A stretch of 64,000 nt of DNA from Ancylobacter crimeensis (GTDB taxonomy: Bacteria > Pseudomonadota > Alphaproteobacteria > Rhizobiales > Xanthobacteraceae): positions 1 through 64,000 of the forward strand of contig NZ_JALKCH010000005.1 in assembly GCF_023016805.1 (NCBI RefSeq), in the 5' to 3' direction. Of this stretch, positions 15,108 through 21,662 are shown in pieces (the first letter of the stretch is position 1; every line of letters begins with the position of its first letter). The notes beneath the pieces were generated by a model that worked only from the letters and a program-made list of their open reading frames with translations, was not told where the DNA came from and made no database searches. The translations under genes were made by a program, and so were the position numbers.

Positions 15108-15581
15108 ATGCCGGACCTCAGCCGCTTCGCCATCTTCGCCAGCAAGAGCCGGCCTGTTCCCCTTGTTCCCCAGCCCGTGGAACGCCGGGGAACAAAAGGT
15201 GAAACAGGAAAAGCCATTGTAAATCATACACTTGGATATTCCGTTCCCCGTGTTCCCCACGTTCCCCGGCAAAACGATGTAGCTGAGAACGCATCGCGGT
15301 CGGCTGGTGTTGTTCCCCGTGTTCCCCACGCCCCGGAAGGCTGGGGAACAAGTCGGGGAACAGCACAAAGCGTTGAGGATAAAGGGTTTGTGGGCATTGT
15401 TCCCTCTGTTCCCCTTGTTCCCCGCGAAAACGATGATGGCGGAAACGAAAATGAGTGGCGGTACGCCTACGACGAGCGTGCCGGCATCCTCGAATATGAC
15501 GAAGGCCTGCCACGGGCGGAGGCCGAGCGGCTGGCTGCCGAACAGATCGCCCATTCCCGATTCCTCGCGCGTGAAAGGTGA
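15108..15581 (+). CDS. VPxVP-repeat protein encoded across the right heptamer cluster
   Basis: A 157-residue protein with repeated VPLVP, VPRVPHVP, VPRVPHAP and VPSVPLVP blocks. They are encoded by GTTCCCC units at 9-base steps and separated by linkers rich in Asn, Gly and Glu. The C-terminus (EWRYAYDERAGILEYDEGLP, then RAEAERLAAEQIAHSRFL) is a normal helical segment. The start at 15108 follows GAGGAG; the stop is four bases before the next gene. Similar Val-Pro-rich proteins occur beside DUF927 genes on other islands, as far as I recall. Whether the repeats serve the protein, the DNA or both is open. Confidence 0.6.
   Translation: MPDLSRFAIFASKSRPVPLVPQPVERRGTKGETGKAIVNHTLGYSVPRVPHVPRQNDVAENASRSAGVVPRVPHAPEGWGTSRGTAQSVEDKGFVGIVPSVPLVPRENDDGGNENEWRYAYDERAGILEYDEGLPRAEAERLAAEQIAHSRFLARER
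15156..15423. repeat. Right GTTCCCC/GGGGAAC iteron-like cluster
   Basis: Twelve perfect heptamers. GTTCCCC starts at 15156, 15165, 15243, 15252, 15261, 15312, 15321, 15408 and 15417; GGGGAAC at 15187, 15343 and 15355; a variant GTTCCCT is at 15399. Steps of 9 and 12 bases recur. The module at 15243-15291 is a 45/49 inverted match to 5642-5690, and GTTCCCCGCGAAAACGATG is exact at 15417-15435 and in the left cluster. The cluster lies inside a reading frame but shares its non-coding flanks with the left copy. Confidence 0.85.
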
Positions 15582-15584
15582 GCC

Positions 15585-15776
15585 ATGTCCGACCGCGTCC
15601 TTCGCACCATGAAAGTCATCGCCAAGCGCCTCGGCGTCTCGTCCGCCACTGTGTGGCGCTACGCTGCCTATGAAGGCCTGCCTGTCTTCAAGATGGCGTC
15701 GGGTCCGACGTCGCCGCTCTGTATTCGGGAGAGTGATCTCGACGCTTGGCTGAAAAGCAGGTCGGAATGTAAATGA
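15585..15776 (+). CDS. AlpA/excisionase-like helix-turn-helix protein 1
   Basis: A 63-residue DNA-binding protein of the MerR/AlpA-like winged-helix type (VIAKRLGVSSATVWRYAAYE, then SDLDAWLKS). Proteins of this size act as excisionases or transcription activators of integrases on satellites and islands. It starts four bases after the VPxVP gene and probably belongs to the same operon as the DUF927 genes. It may direct the integrase toward excision. No key residue appears to be missing. Confidence 0.75.
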   Translation: MSDRVLRTMKVIAKRLGVSSATVWRYAAYEGLPVFKMASGPTSPLCIRESDLDAWLKSRSECK

Positions 15777-15865
15777 CCTGAAATGCAAGAAGTATTCGAT
15801 TTCTGATCTGATCCTATATTAAACGAACTGAGCTATAACTGTCTGAGCTATTCAACTGACCGTCC

Positions 15866-16126
15866 ATGAACAAGGACACAGGGCTCACGATGGTCAAGAT
15901 CGTTTCTGACGGTGATGTACTCTATGGGGCATCTGCCATTGCCGAGTTTCTCGGCCTCCCTCCCAAGCACATCTACTACCGGGTGAGCGTCGGCGACCTG
16001 CCGACGTTCCGCCTTGGCGCCATCATCTGCGCCCGCCGCTCCACCCTGCACGCATGGATGGCTCAGCAAGAGGGGACCGTCGGCACCGACCATTCGCGGG
16101 CCGGGATGATGGAGCCGAGAGGATGA
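15866..16126 (+). CDS. AlpA/excisionase-like helix-turn-helix protein 2
   Basis: An 86-residue protein with VLYGASAIAEFLGLPPKHIY, then YRVSVGDLPTFRLGAIICAR and STLHAWM, the DNA-binding fold shared with AlpA and terminase-small-subunit-like proteins. Position before a ClpP-like gene leaves both roles possible: regulator or DNA-recognition subunit of packaging. It follows an AT-rich 89-base gap that may hold a promoter. Its stop overlaps the next ATG by four bases. Confidence 0.7.
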   Translation: MNKDTGLTMVKIVSDGDVLYGASAIAEFLGLPPKHIYYRVSVGDLPTFRLGAIICARRSTLHAWMAQQEGTVGTDHSRAGMMEPRG

Positions 16127-16362
16127 CGGACAAGCAGGATAGCCGTAGGCACGGCTGCAAAAGACCGTCGCAAGGCGATCGGCTTTCTCTATCGATTTCA
16201 AAAGAAAATTGCTCCAAAGATAATTCAGAAGAAAGTTCCTTTCGTTCGGGTCCTTCCCGGCTACCCCCGGCCATGGGTGTTTCGGAGGCTCGGGACATCC
16301 CTAGCGATAAAATTTTCCTATGGGGTAATGATAATATTCGGCGGACCGGCCCATGCAGGTAG
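16123..16362 (+). CDS. Hypothetical protein, 79 residues, overlapped at both ends
   Basis: A basic, Ser-rich reading frame (MTDKQDSRRHGCKRPSQGDR, then SISKENCSKDNSEESSFRSG) of unknown family. Its ATG overlaps the previous stop as ATGA and its end overlaps the ClpP-like start by ten bases, an arrangement typical of packed phage operons. The stretch is less GC-rich than its neighbours. I see no domain, so it could also be a chance frame bridging two genes. Confidence 0.35.
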   Translation: MTDKQDSRRHGCKRPSQGDRLSLSISKENCSKDNSEESSFRSGPSRLPPAMGVSEARDIPSDKIFLWGNDNIRRTGPCR

Positions 16363-16976
16363 CCGCCCAAAAACTCGTTGCCGACGGGGCCTTGTGGCTC
16401 TGGGGGGCGATCGGGACGACCGATCCCTATTGGCCGATGATCCGCGCCGCAGATGTAGAGGCGGCGCTCGCCGAGATGGCCGGGCCGGTGGTGGTTCGAC
16501 TGAACAGCGGCGGCGGATCCCTCGGCGAGGGTCTGAAGATCTGGGCCTTGCTCGCGCAACATCCGGCGACGGTGACCATCATCATCGACCGGCTTGCTGC
16601 ATCGGCCGCTTCCATCATCGCCATGGCCGGTGATCACGTCGTGATGCGGGCCGGGGCGGAGATGATGATCCACCGGCCCCGGCAGGTCTCCATGACGTCC
16701 GACAAGGCGCTTCAGCTCATTGCGGCCGGTGTCGCCTATCGCGCCGATGCCTGCGCCAGCATGGCCCTGGACATCGTGGCGATCTACGCCGCGCGGACTG
16801 GCCTGCACTCGGAGACGATCGAGCAACTCCTCGATGCGGCTGCGGTCATGTCCGGTCGTGAGGCCGTTCGTCTCGGCTTCGCGGACGAGGCTGACGTCCT
16901 CGCGTGGCAGCCATCCAGCCTCCTGCCTCATCAAGCCCTCTGTGCCGGTACGGCGCTTCATGGAGAGATCTCATGA
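16353..16976 (+). CDS. ClpP-like phage head maturation protease
   Basis: A 207-residue serine protease of the S14 (ClpP-like) group used by phages to mature capsids. VVVRLNSGGGSLGEGLKIW forms the oxyanion region, Ser84 lies in LAASAAS and His107 in MMIHRPR, as expected for the catalytic pair. In intact phages this gene precedes or is fused to the scaffold and major capsid genes. Here a tail-assembly chaperone follows with a four-base overlap, so portal and capsid genes are missing on both sides. Its substrate may no longer be encoded in the element. Confidence 0.85.
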   Translation: MQVAAQKLVADGALWLWGAIGTTDPYWPMIRAADVEAALAEMAGPVVVRLNSGGGSLGEGLKIWALLAQHPATVTIIIDRLAASAASIIAMAGDHVVMRAGAEMMIHRPRQVSMTSDKALQLIAAGVAYRADACASMALDIVAIYAARTGLHSETIEQLLDAAAVMSGREAVRLGFADEADVLAWQPSSLLPHQALCAGTALHGEIS

Positions 16977-17266
16977 CCACGATTACGTTTTCCCGTTCGA
17001 CCACCGCCTTTGGAGAAGAAGTTCAGGAGGTCGAACTGAGGGAGCCGACGGGCGCTGAAATCCGCCGGATCGGCCTTCCCTTCATGTCCCTGCCGTCGGG
17101 GGCGATCGACTTCGATATGGACCGCGTGGCGCAATACGCGGTGCTGCTCGCGAAACCTGCACTCACGCCCATGGCGGTCGACAAGCTCGGCGGTGGGGAC
17201 CTCATCCGCCTAGCCGTCGGTCTCGCACCTTTTTTCGGGGATTCGACCATCCCTCCGACGTCGTGA
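16973..17266 (+). CDS. Phage tail assembly protein (gp41/E-like), zero-frame chaperone product
   Basis: A 97-residue protein of the phage tail-assembly group found in Mu- and P2-like myophages (ITFSRSTTAFGEEVQEVELR, then EPTGAEIRRIG). It chaperones the tape measure protein while the tail is built. Near its 3' end TTTTTTC at 17230-17236 lies in the right phase for a -1 shift, which would extend the protein into the next small frame. The start overlaps the ClpP-like stop, and the downstream frame overlaps its own stop. It appears intact. Confidence 0.8.
   Translation: MTTITFSRSTTAFGEEVQEVELREPTGAEIRRIGLPFMSLPSGAIDFDMDRVAQYAVLLAKPALTPMAVDKLGGGDLIRLAVGLAPFFGDSTIPPTS
17230..17236 (+). promoter_or_regulatory. 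Slippery heptamer for -1 ribosomal frameshifting
   Basis: T TTT TTC, read as xxT TTT TTC in the zero frame, fits the X XXY YYZ rule. After slipping, the frame continues R-G-F-D-H-P-S-D-V through the GTG at 17263 and ends at 17406. Phage P2 uses a comparable T-run to make its E+E' chaperone. A stimulatory RNA structure was not worked out. Confidence 0.65.
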
Positions 17267-17406
17267 GGCTGGCTTTCGATCTGGCGTGGTTTTGGCGGGC
17301 CACGCCGGATCACTACCTCGCCAAGCCGCTCTTGGAACTTGTTCAGGACCATGAGGACACGGTCGCCTTCATGGAGCGCAACAGAAAGGCAGAGGATCGA
17401 GCATGA
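17263..17406 (+). CDS. GpE-like tail assembly extension (frameshift partner)
   Basis: A 47-residue frame starting GTG (VRLAFDLAWFWRATPDHYLA, then LELVQDHEDTVAFMERN). It matches the small GpE/E'-type tail proteins that follow the gp41-like gene in tailed phages. It is most probably made as a -1 fusion with the upstream gene rather than alone, since the two frames are joined by the slippery site and the GTG has no clear ribosome site. The stop overlaps the tape measure start (ATGA). Confidence 0.7.
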   Translation: MRLAFDLAWFWRATPDHYLAKPLLELVQDHEDTVAFMERNRKAEDRA

Positions 17407-19232
17407 GCCAGCCTCTCGACATCCGCGGCGTTGCCGAAATCAGCGATCGCGTCTCCCCGACACTGGCACGCATCAGTGCGACCATGGCGGGGGTCGCACG
17501 TAATCCCGCTCTGAAGCGCGTGGCCTCAGACATGAGCGGGCTGCGTTCGGCATCGGTCCTGACGGGCCGAGCTCTGGCTGGGGTCGGCGGCGCACTGAAG
17601 ACGGTGGCGTGGAATTTCGCTGCCGTGGGGTCTGTCGCGGCGCTCGGAGTGGCCACCTATTTCGGCGCGGTTGCGACGGCGGCCTATTCCGCCGCGAAGT
17701 CGTTCGCCGCCGCTGGAGCCGAGGTGTCCGACGTGGCCGGGCGGCTCGGGGTGTCCGGGGAGAAGCTTCAGGAGTGGCGCTACGCCGCACAGGCGAGCGG
17801 CGCTTCGGCTGGCGCCCTCGATGCTGGCCTCAGCAGGCTTCAGAAGACGATGGTCGATGCGAGCCGTGGCAAGAACAAGGATGCCGCCGCGCTTCTGCAT
17901 AAACTCGGCATTTCGGCCAAGGACGCGAAGGGGCACATCAAGCCTCTTGCGACGATCATGCCGCAGCTTGCCAAGGCGTTCGAGAAGAACACCGACCCGG
18001 CGCTGCGCGCCCGCATGGCTATGGCACTTTTCGGGGAGAGCGGCGCCGCGCTGGTGCCGATGTTGGCGGACGGGAAGCGGGGGCTCGAAGAGTTGGCGGC
18101 GGAAGCCCGGAAGATGGGCATCATCCTGTCGGAAGAGGACATCAAGCGCGCCAAGCGGCTGAGCGATGAAATCGACAAGACCGGGACCTCCCTCCACGGT
18201 CTCGGCCTCACCATCGGCTCGGAACTGGAGCCGGTCATGACGCCGATGCTCGGGCAGTTCCGGGAATGGATTGCCGTCAACCGCCAATGGATTGCCCTTA
18301 AAATTCGGCAGGTCGTGGAGAGCCTGCGTGACGCCTTCAAGGACTTCGACATCAAGGGCTTTGTCGAGCAGACCGAGCGAGGTTTCAGGCGCATCGACTG
18401 GGCGATTGGTAAAATCGGTGGATGGAGGAACGCATTCATCGGCTTTGCTGCCATTCTCTCCTCACCTGTGTGGCTGCCGCTCCTGAAGACGGCGTGGGCG
18501 ATCGGCACCGTTGCCGGCCGCATCGTGCGCACTGGCGCCTCCCTTCTCGCCCTCGGCGGCTGGCCTGTAATCCTCGGCGTCGCGGCCATCGCCGGAGCGC
18601 TGAACAACTGGCAGGAATTTTCCGCAGGCGTCTCGGGCATCTGGAACGGCTTCAAGACGATGTTCTCGGGCGACGTGTTCGGAGGCATCGTCGGGATATG
18701 GACGGGGGTGTTCGAGACCCTCAAGTCGATCATCCGGGGCCTGCTCGCGGTGGTGGACGAGACATTCGGCACGGACCTGCGGGGCGCGCTGGAAAATGCG
18801 CTATCGTGGCTTGGCGGGTTCCTTGAGGAAAATCTGTTCGGCCCCTTCAAGCGGATCATCGATCGCATCAAGGGTCTGTGGGAAAGCCTATCGTTCACGG
18901 TGCCGTCGATTAACACGCCGGCCACCAACGGCCCGCATGGGGAGACGGTCCAGCCGACCAATCGCCCACGCGGCGCTCCGGCACTCAATTCGGCGCCGGC
19001 TACGCCGTCCCAACCGTCGCGCGGGCGGTACGGCGCCCTGTCCGATCGTCCGAGCCTCTACGCCATGGAGCGGGGTGTGCGGCAGGCCGATGCAGGCTCC
19101 GCCGTTCGCGGCGGGGCCACCCTGAACGTCCGATTCGCCAACGCACCGCCCGGCACCAAGGCCAACGTCACGCCGCAAGGATCAATCTTTGGCGACTGGA
19201 GCCTCGATATGGGCCTTCAGGGCACCGGCTGA
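17403..19232 (+). CDS. Phage tail tape measure protein
   Basis: A 609-residue protein. The N-terminal region (LDIRGVAEISDRVSPTLARI) is followed by a long helical part with the tape-measure signature EVSDVAGRLGVSGEKLQEW and ASGASAGALDAGLSRL at about 105-145. Hydrophobic stretches occur at about 60-100 and 345-400 (GGWPVILGVAAIAGALNNW). A Pro/Thr-rich C-terminal tail ends in DWSLDMGLQG. This length would measure a short tail. It directly follows the chaperone genes, but no baseplate or tail tube genes follow. Confidence 0.85.
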   Translation: MSQPLDIRGVAEISDRVSPTLARISATMAGVARNPALKRVASDMSGLRSASVLTGRALAGVGGALKTVAWNFAAVGSVAALGVATYFGAVATAAYSAAKSFAAAGAEVSDVAGRLGVSGEKLQEWRYAAQASGASAGALDAGLSRLQKTMVDASRGKNKDAAALLHKLGISAKDAKGHIKPLATIMPQLAKAFEKNTDPALRARMAMALFGESGAALVPMLADGKRGLEELAAEARKMGIILSEEDIKRAKRLSDEIDKTGTSLHGLGLTIGSELEPVMTPMLGQFREWIAVNRQWIALKIRQVVESLRDAFKDFDIKGFVEQTERGFRRIDWAIGKIGGWRNAFIGFAAILSSPVWLPLLKTAWAIGTVAGRIVRTGASLLALGGWPVILGVAAIAGALNNWQEFSAGVSGIWNGFKTMFSGDVFGGIVGIWTGVFETLKSIIRGLLAVVDETFGTDLRGALENALSWLGGFLEENLFGPFKRIIDRIKGLWESLSFTVPSINTPATNGPHGETVQPTNRPRGAPALNSAPATPSQPSRGRYGALSDRPSLYAMERGVRQADAGSAVRGGATLNVRFANAPPGTKANVTPQGSIFGDWSLDMGLQGTG

Positions 19233-19290
19233 CGACAAGCGCAGGCACCACGCAATCTGCCAACTCCTGCACCCTCCAATGGAGACGACG

Positions 19291-20238
19291 ATGAAGATCT
19301 TCGACGCATTGAAGAACATCCTGAAAGACCCGCAGCGATCGCCGGCCGATCTCGCCACTGCCGTGGAAGACGCCCGTGCAGTCGTGGCCGAAGCCGGCGC
19401 CGAGGTCGAGCGCCTTCAGGGTGAGCGCAGGGCTATGCTGACGGCGAGCGAGCCCGACCGCGCGCGTCACAAGCAGGCCCTTGCCGCGGCCTCCGACCGC
19501 CTGGCGGATGCACGGCTCTATGTCGAGGCTCTCGAGGAGCGTCGTGCCGAAGCCCAGAAGCAGGCGCAGGAAGTCATGCGGGTTGAGCGCTACGAGCACG
19601 CGCTGGCCGCGCGCGATGCCGCCGCCAAACGGCTTGCGAAGGAGTATCCGCACCTCGTGGGCATCTTCGTTGATCTGATGGAGGCGGTCGCTGGTGCCGA
19701 CCTGATTGTCGACGCGGCGAACGCCGATCTTCCCACCAGCAAGCCACCGATTGCGCGCACGGAGGCACACGCACGGTTCCCCCGCCGGCAGCGGGAAGTG
19801 CTGAGCGACCGGGTTGAATTCCTCTGGGTTGCGGAGGGCATGTCGCAGCCGCTGGACAATCAGAGCCTAGTGCAGCCGACCGGGGCAGATGTGGGCGTAG
19901 CCAGGGTAAGCGACCCTCGACATAACCCGCTATGGGCTGTGCGCTCGCATGTACCCGTTCACCGCTGTGCGTTCCGCCGGATTGAATATCGCCCGGCCGA
20001 CCCCGTGGTGGCGCCCCCGAACGTGCTCTCCGGTTCCGTGCGGCTGCCGGCCATGCGGGAAGGGAGCCTGTCGTGGGGCTACAGCCAGGGTCGGATCGTT
20101 GATCCGCCGGAGGTGTTGGAAGAGGTGCACGCGGTCCGCTCTGCAAAGGCGGCATGGAAGGCTGAAGCGGTTGATCCAGCCCCGGTGACGGTCGAATTCG
20201 AGAGGATAGACGATCCCGTTGAACAGACCGCCGCCTGA
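19291..20238 (+). CDS. Hypothetical protein with N-terminal coiled coil
   Basis: A 315-residue protein. Residues about 15-130 form a heptad-rich coiled coil (LATAVEDARAVVAEAGAEVE, then RLQGERRAMLTASEPDR). The second half is Pro/Arg-rich without a recognisable domain. The ATG at 19291 was preferred over 19279 because GGAGACGACG precedes it. It is the last gene of the tail block, followed by a strong terminator. Island-encoded proteins of this type exist without known function; a structural or scaffold role is possible. Confidence 0.65.
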   Translation: MKIFDALKNILKDPQRSPADLATAVEDARAVVAEAGAEVERLQGERRAMLTASEPDRARHKQALAAASDRLADARLYVEALEERRAEAQKQAQEVMRVERYEHALAARDAAAKRLAKEYPHLVGIFVDLMEAVAGADLIVDAANADLPTSKPPIARTEAHARFPRRQREVLSDRVEFLWVAEGMSQPLDNQSLVQPTGADVGVARVSDPRHNPLWAVRSHVPVHRCAFRRIEYRPADPVVAPPNVLSGSVRLPAMREGSLSWGYSQGRIVDPPEVLEEVHAVRSAKAAWKAEAVDPAPVTVEFERIDDPVEQTAA

Positions 20239-20264
20239 CCATCCTGCCGGACCGACAGCTTCAG

Positions 20265-20292
20265 AACGGCCGCGCCTAGGTGCGGCCGTTTT
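20265..20292 (+). terminator. Intrinsic terminator at the end of the element
   Basis: AACGGCCGC, an eight-base loop and GCGGCCGTT form a perfect nine-pair stem ending in TTTT. It closes the tail-block operon 27 bases after the coiled-coil gene and before the integrase arm site. Confidence 0.85.
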
Positions 20293-20310
20293 GGTGAGTA
20301 TTTGGTGAGT
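20292..20310. promoter_or_regulatory. Candidate right integrase arm-type site
   Basis: Identical to the 19-bp sequence at 4346-4364, with two TGGTGAGT direct repeats, 49 bases from the attR core. The same orientation at both ends fits arm sites of a tyrosine recombinase. Confidence 0.65.
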
Positions 20311-20358
20311 AGCTTCACTCGGGCAGAGGTGTCTGAGCAGCTAAGTATTTGAAATAAT

Positions 20359-20404
20359 TGGCGCACCCGGCACGATTCGAACGTGCGACCTTTGCCTTCG
20401 GAGG
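20359..20404. repeat. attR: 46-bp core repeat inside tRNA-Arg
   Basis: Identical to 4170-4215. The repeat runs from the encoded CCA end into the anticodon loop, so integration restores a complete tRNA at this end. Confidence 0.95.
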
Positions 20405-20435
20405 GCAACGCTCTATCCAGCTGAGCTACGGGTGC
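20359..20435 (-). tRNA. tRNA-Arg (anticodon CCG)
   Basis: A 77-nt cloverleaf on the minus strand. The acceptor stem GCACCCG pairs with CGGGTGC, the anticodon loop is CTCCGAA giving CCG, the T arm contains GTTCGAAT, the discriminator is G and CCA is encoded. It is the insertion site of the mobile element, which supplies its 3' half. It should read CGG codons. Confidence 0.95.
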
Positions 20436-20810
20436 CCGGGGCGAATGTAAATGCCCTGAGAACGCGCCTTTCATAGCCGAGGGTTTCGATGCGGGCAACT
20501 GTTCGCAGCGTTCCCCACAACAGGCAGGCATCAGGCTCTTCGCCGAACCTGTCCGATGCCCGGCCTCGGCCGACCAGGCGCCGACGGTACATTGCGTCCG
20601 CCCCGTCCGCACGGCCAGCATTCACATCCACTCCGCGCCCCCATCCGTAACGCGAACGAGGTGGACGCCGAGGCTCAGGGCAATCATTTGGCGCGACTCC
20701 TGCGAGGCGTTCGCCGCATTGCGCTGGAGCGGCGGGTACGGTGCGCGGGATGGGTCTTGAGCCCCTTGCTGTCCAGAGGGTGTCCGTGCGCGGGTTGCCG
20801 TTGTGTCTGG
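20436..20810. other. Intergenic stretch without recognisable gene
   Basis: Between the tRNA and the SDR gene's stop I see only unconvincing frames and no clear RNA or repeat. It is probably the upstream region of the tRNA-Arg gene. Confidence 0.6.
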
Positions 20811-21662
20811 TTATCGCCGGTTCGTTTGGTGGAGGGCGGCGAGGCCCGCGCGATAGTCCGGGTAGCGCAGCGTGACGCCGAGCCGGCACTTGAGGCGCTC
20901 ATTGCGGACGCGGCGGTTGTCCTGCCAGAACGACAGCGCCATGGGCGACATGGCAGATGCGGCTTCGGCAAAGGGAACCGGTGCCGGTGGCGCGATGCCG
21001 AGCAATTCCGCGGCGTAGCGCACGGGCGCGCAGGAAGGGGAGGGCTCGTCGTCGACGACGTTCACCGCTCCGTCGAAGCCGGTCTTGATGGCTGCGGCGA
21101 GGGCATTGGCGATGTCGTCGACATGGATCCGGTTGAACACCTGCTCCTCGCGCTCGATGCAGCGCGCCTTGCCGCTGCGCAGGTCCTCCAGCGCATTGCG
21201 GCCGGGCCCGTAGATGCCGCCGAGCCGCAGCAGGGCGACCGGACGCTGCCGCCGCTCGCCGAGCGCGCGCCATTCGGCTTCCGCCTCCAGCCGGCGGCGG
21301 CCGCGCGGATTGGTGGCGGGCGGGGCGTTGTCTTCGTCGATCCAGCCCCCGCCGGAATCGCCGTAGACCCCGATGGTGGAGAGATAGGCGATCACGCCGC
21401 TCCCGGCGCGATCGAGGGCTTGCGCGAGCTTTGCGGCGAACGGATCGCCGGTTTCGCCCGGCGGGGCGGAAACGAGCAGGACGTCCGCCCGACCGGCGGC
21501 GTCGATCAGTGCGGGGGAAGCGGCGGGAATGAGCTCGACCCGTCCGGCAGGGCTCGGCATGGCCTCACGCGTCGAGCCGAGGATGCGCGTGAAGCCGTCG
21601 CCGTGAAGGGCGACGAAGCGCTGCGCGCAATAGCCGTAGCCGAGGCAGAGAAGCGTCGTCAT
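20811..21662 (-). CDS. NAD(P)-dependent SDR-like epimerase/reductase
   Basis: A 283-residue atypical extended SDR related to YeeZ-type proteins. The N-terminus MTTLLCLGYGYCAQRF carries a GxGxxA-like cofactor loop, YLSTIGVYGD the serine/tyrosine region, and LRLGGIYGPGRNALEDLRSG plus NRIHVDDIA the family's C-terminal marks. The classical YxxxK is not obvious, as is common in this branch. The ATG at 21662 overlaps the queG stop by four bases, so it is co-translated with queG and the GST. The substrate is unknown. Confidence 0.8.
   Translation of the reverse strand: MTTLLCLGYGYCAQRFVALHGDGFTRILGSTREAMPSPAGRVELIPAASPALIDAAGRADVLLVSAPPGETGDPFAAKLAQALDRAGSGVIAYLSTIGVYGDSGGGWIDEDNAPPATNPRGRRRLEAEAEWRALGERRQRPVALLRLGGIYGPGRNALEDLRSGKARCIEREEQVFNRIHVDDIANALAAAIKTGFDGAVNVVDDEPSPSCAPVRYAAELLGIAPPAPVPFAEAASAMSPMALSFWQDNRRVRNERLKCRLGVTLRYPDYRAGLAALHQTNRR

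Larger units (their letters stand above)
4170..20404. mobile_element. Integrated prophage-like element in tRNA-Arg(CCG)
   Basis: A 16.2-kb element bounded by a 46-bp direct repeat of the tRNA-Arg 3' end (4170-4215 and 20359-20404). The intact tRNA is at the right end and the tyrosine integrase near the left. It carries two toxin-antitoxin-like modules, a secreted protease, an XRE repressor, a damaged TOPRIM-DUF927 replication gene, AlpA-like regulators and a short tail block. No intact terminase, portal, capsid, baseplate or lysis genes were recognised. It could be a decayed prophage, a phage satellite or a domesticated island; the sequence does not separate these. Confidence 0.92.
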
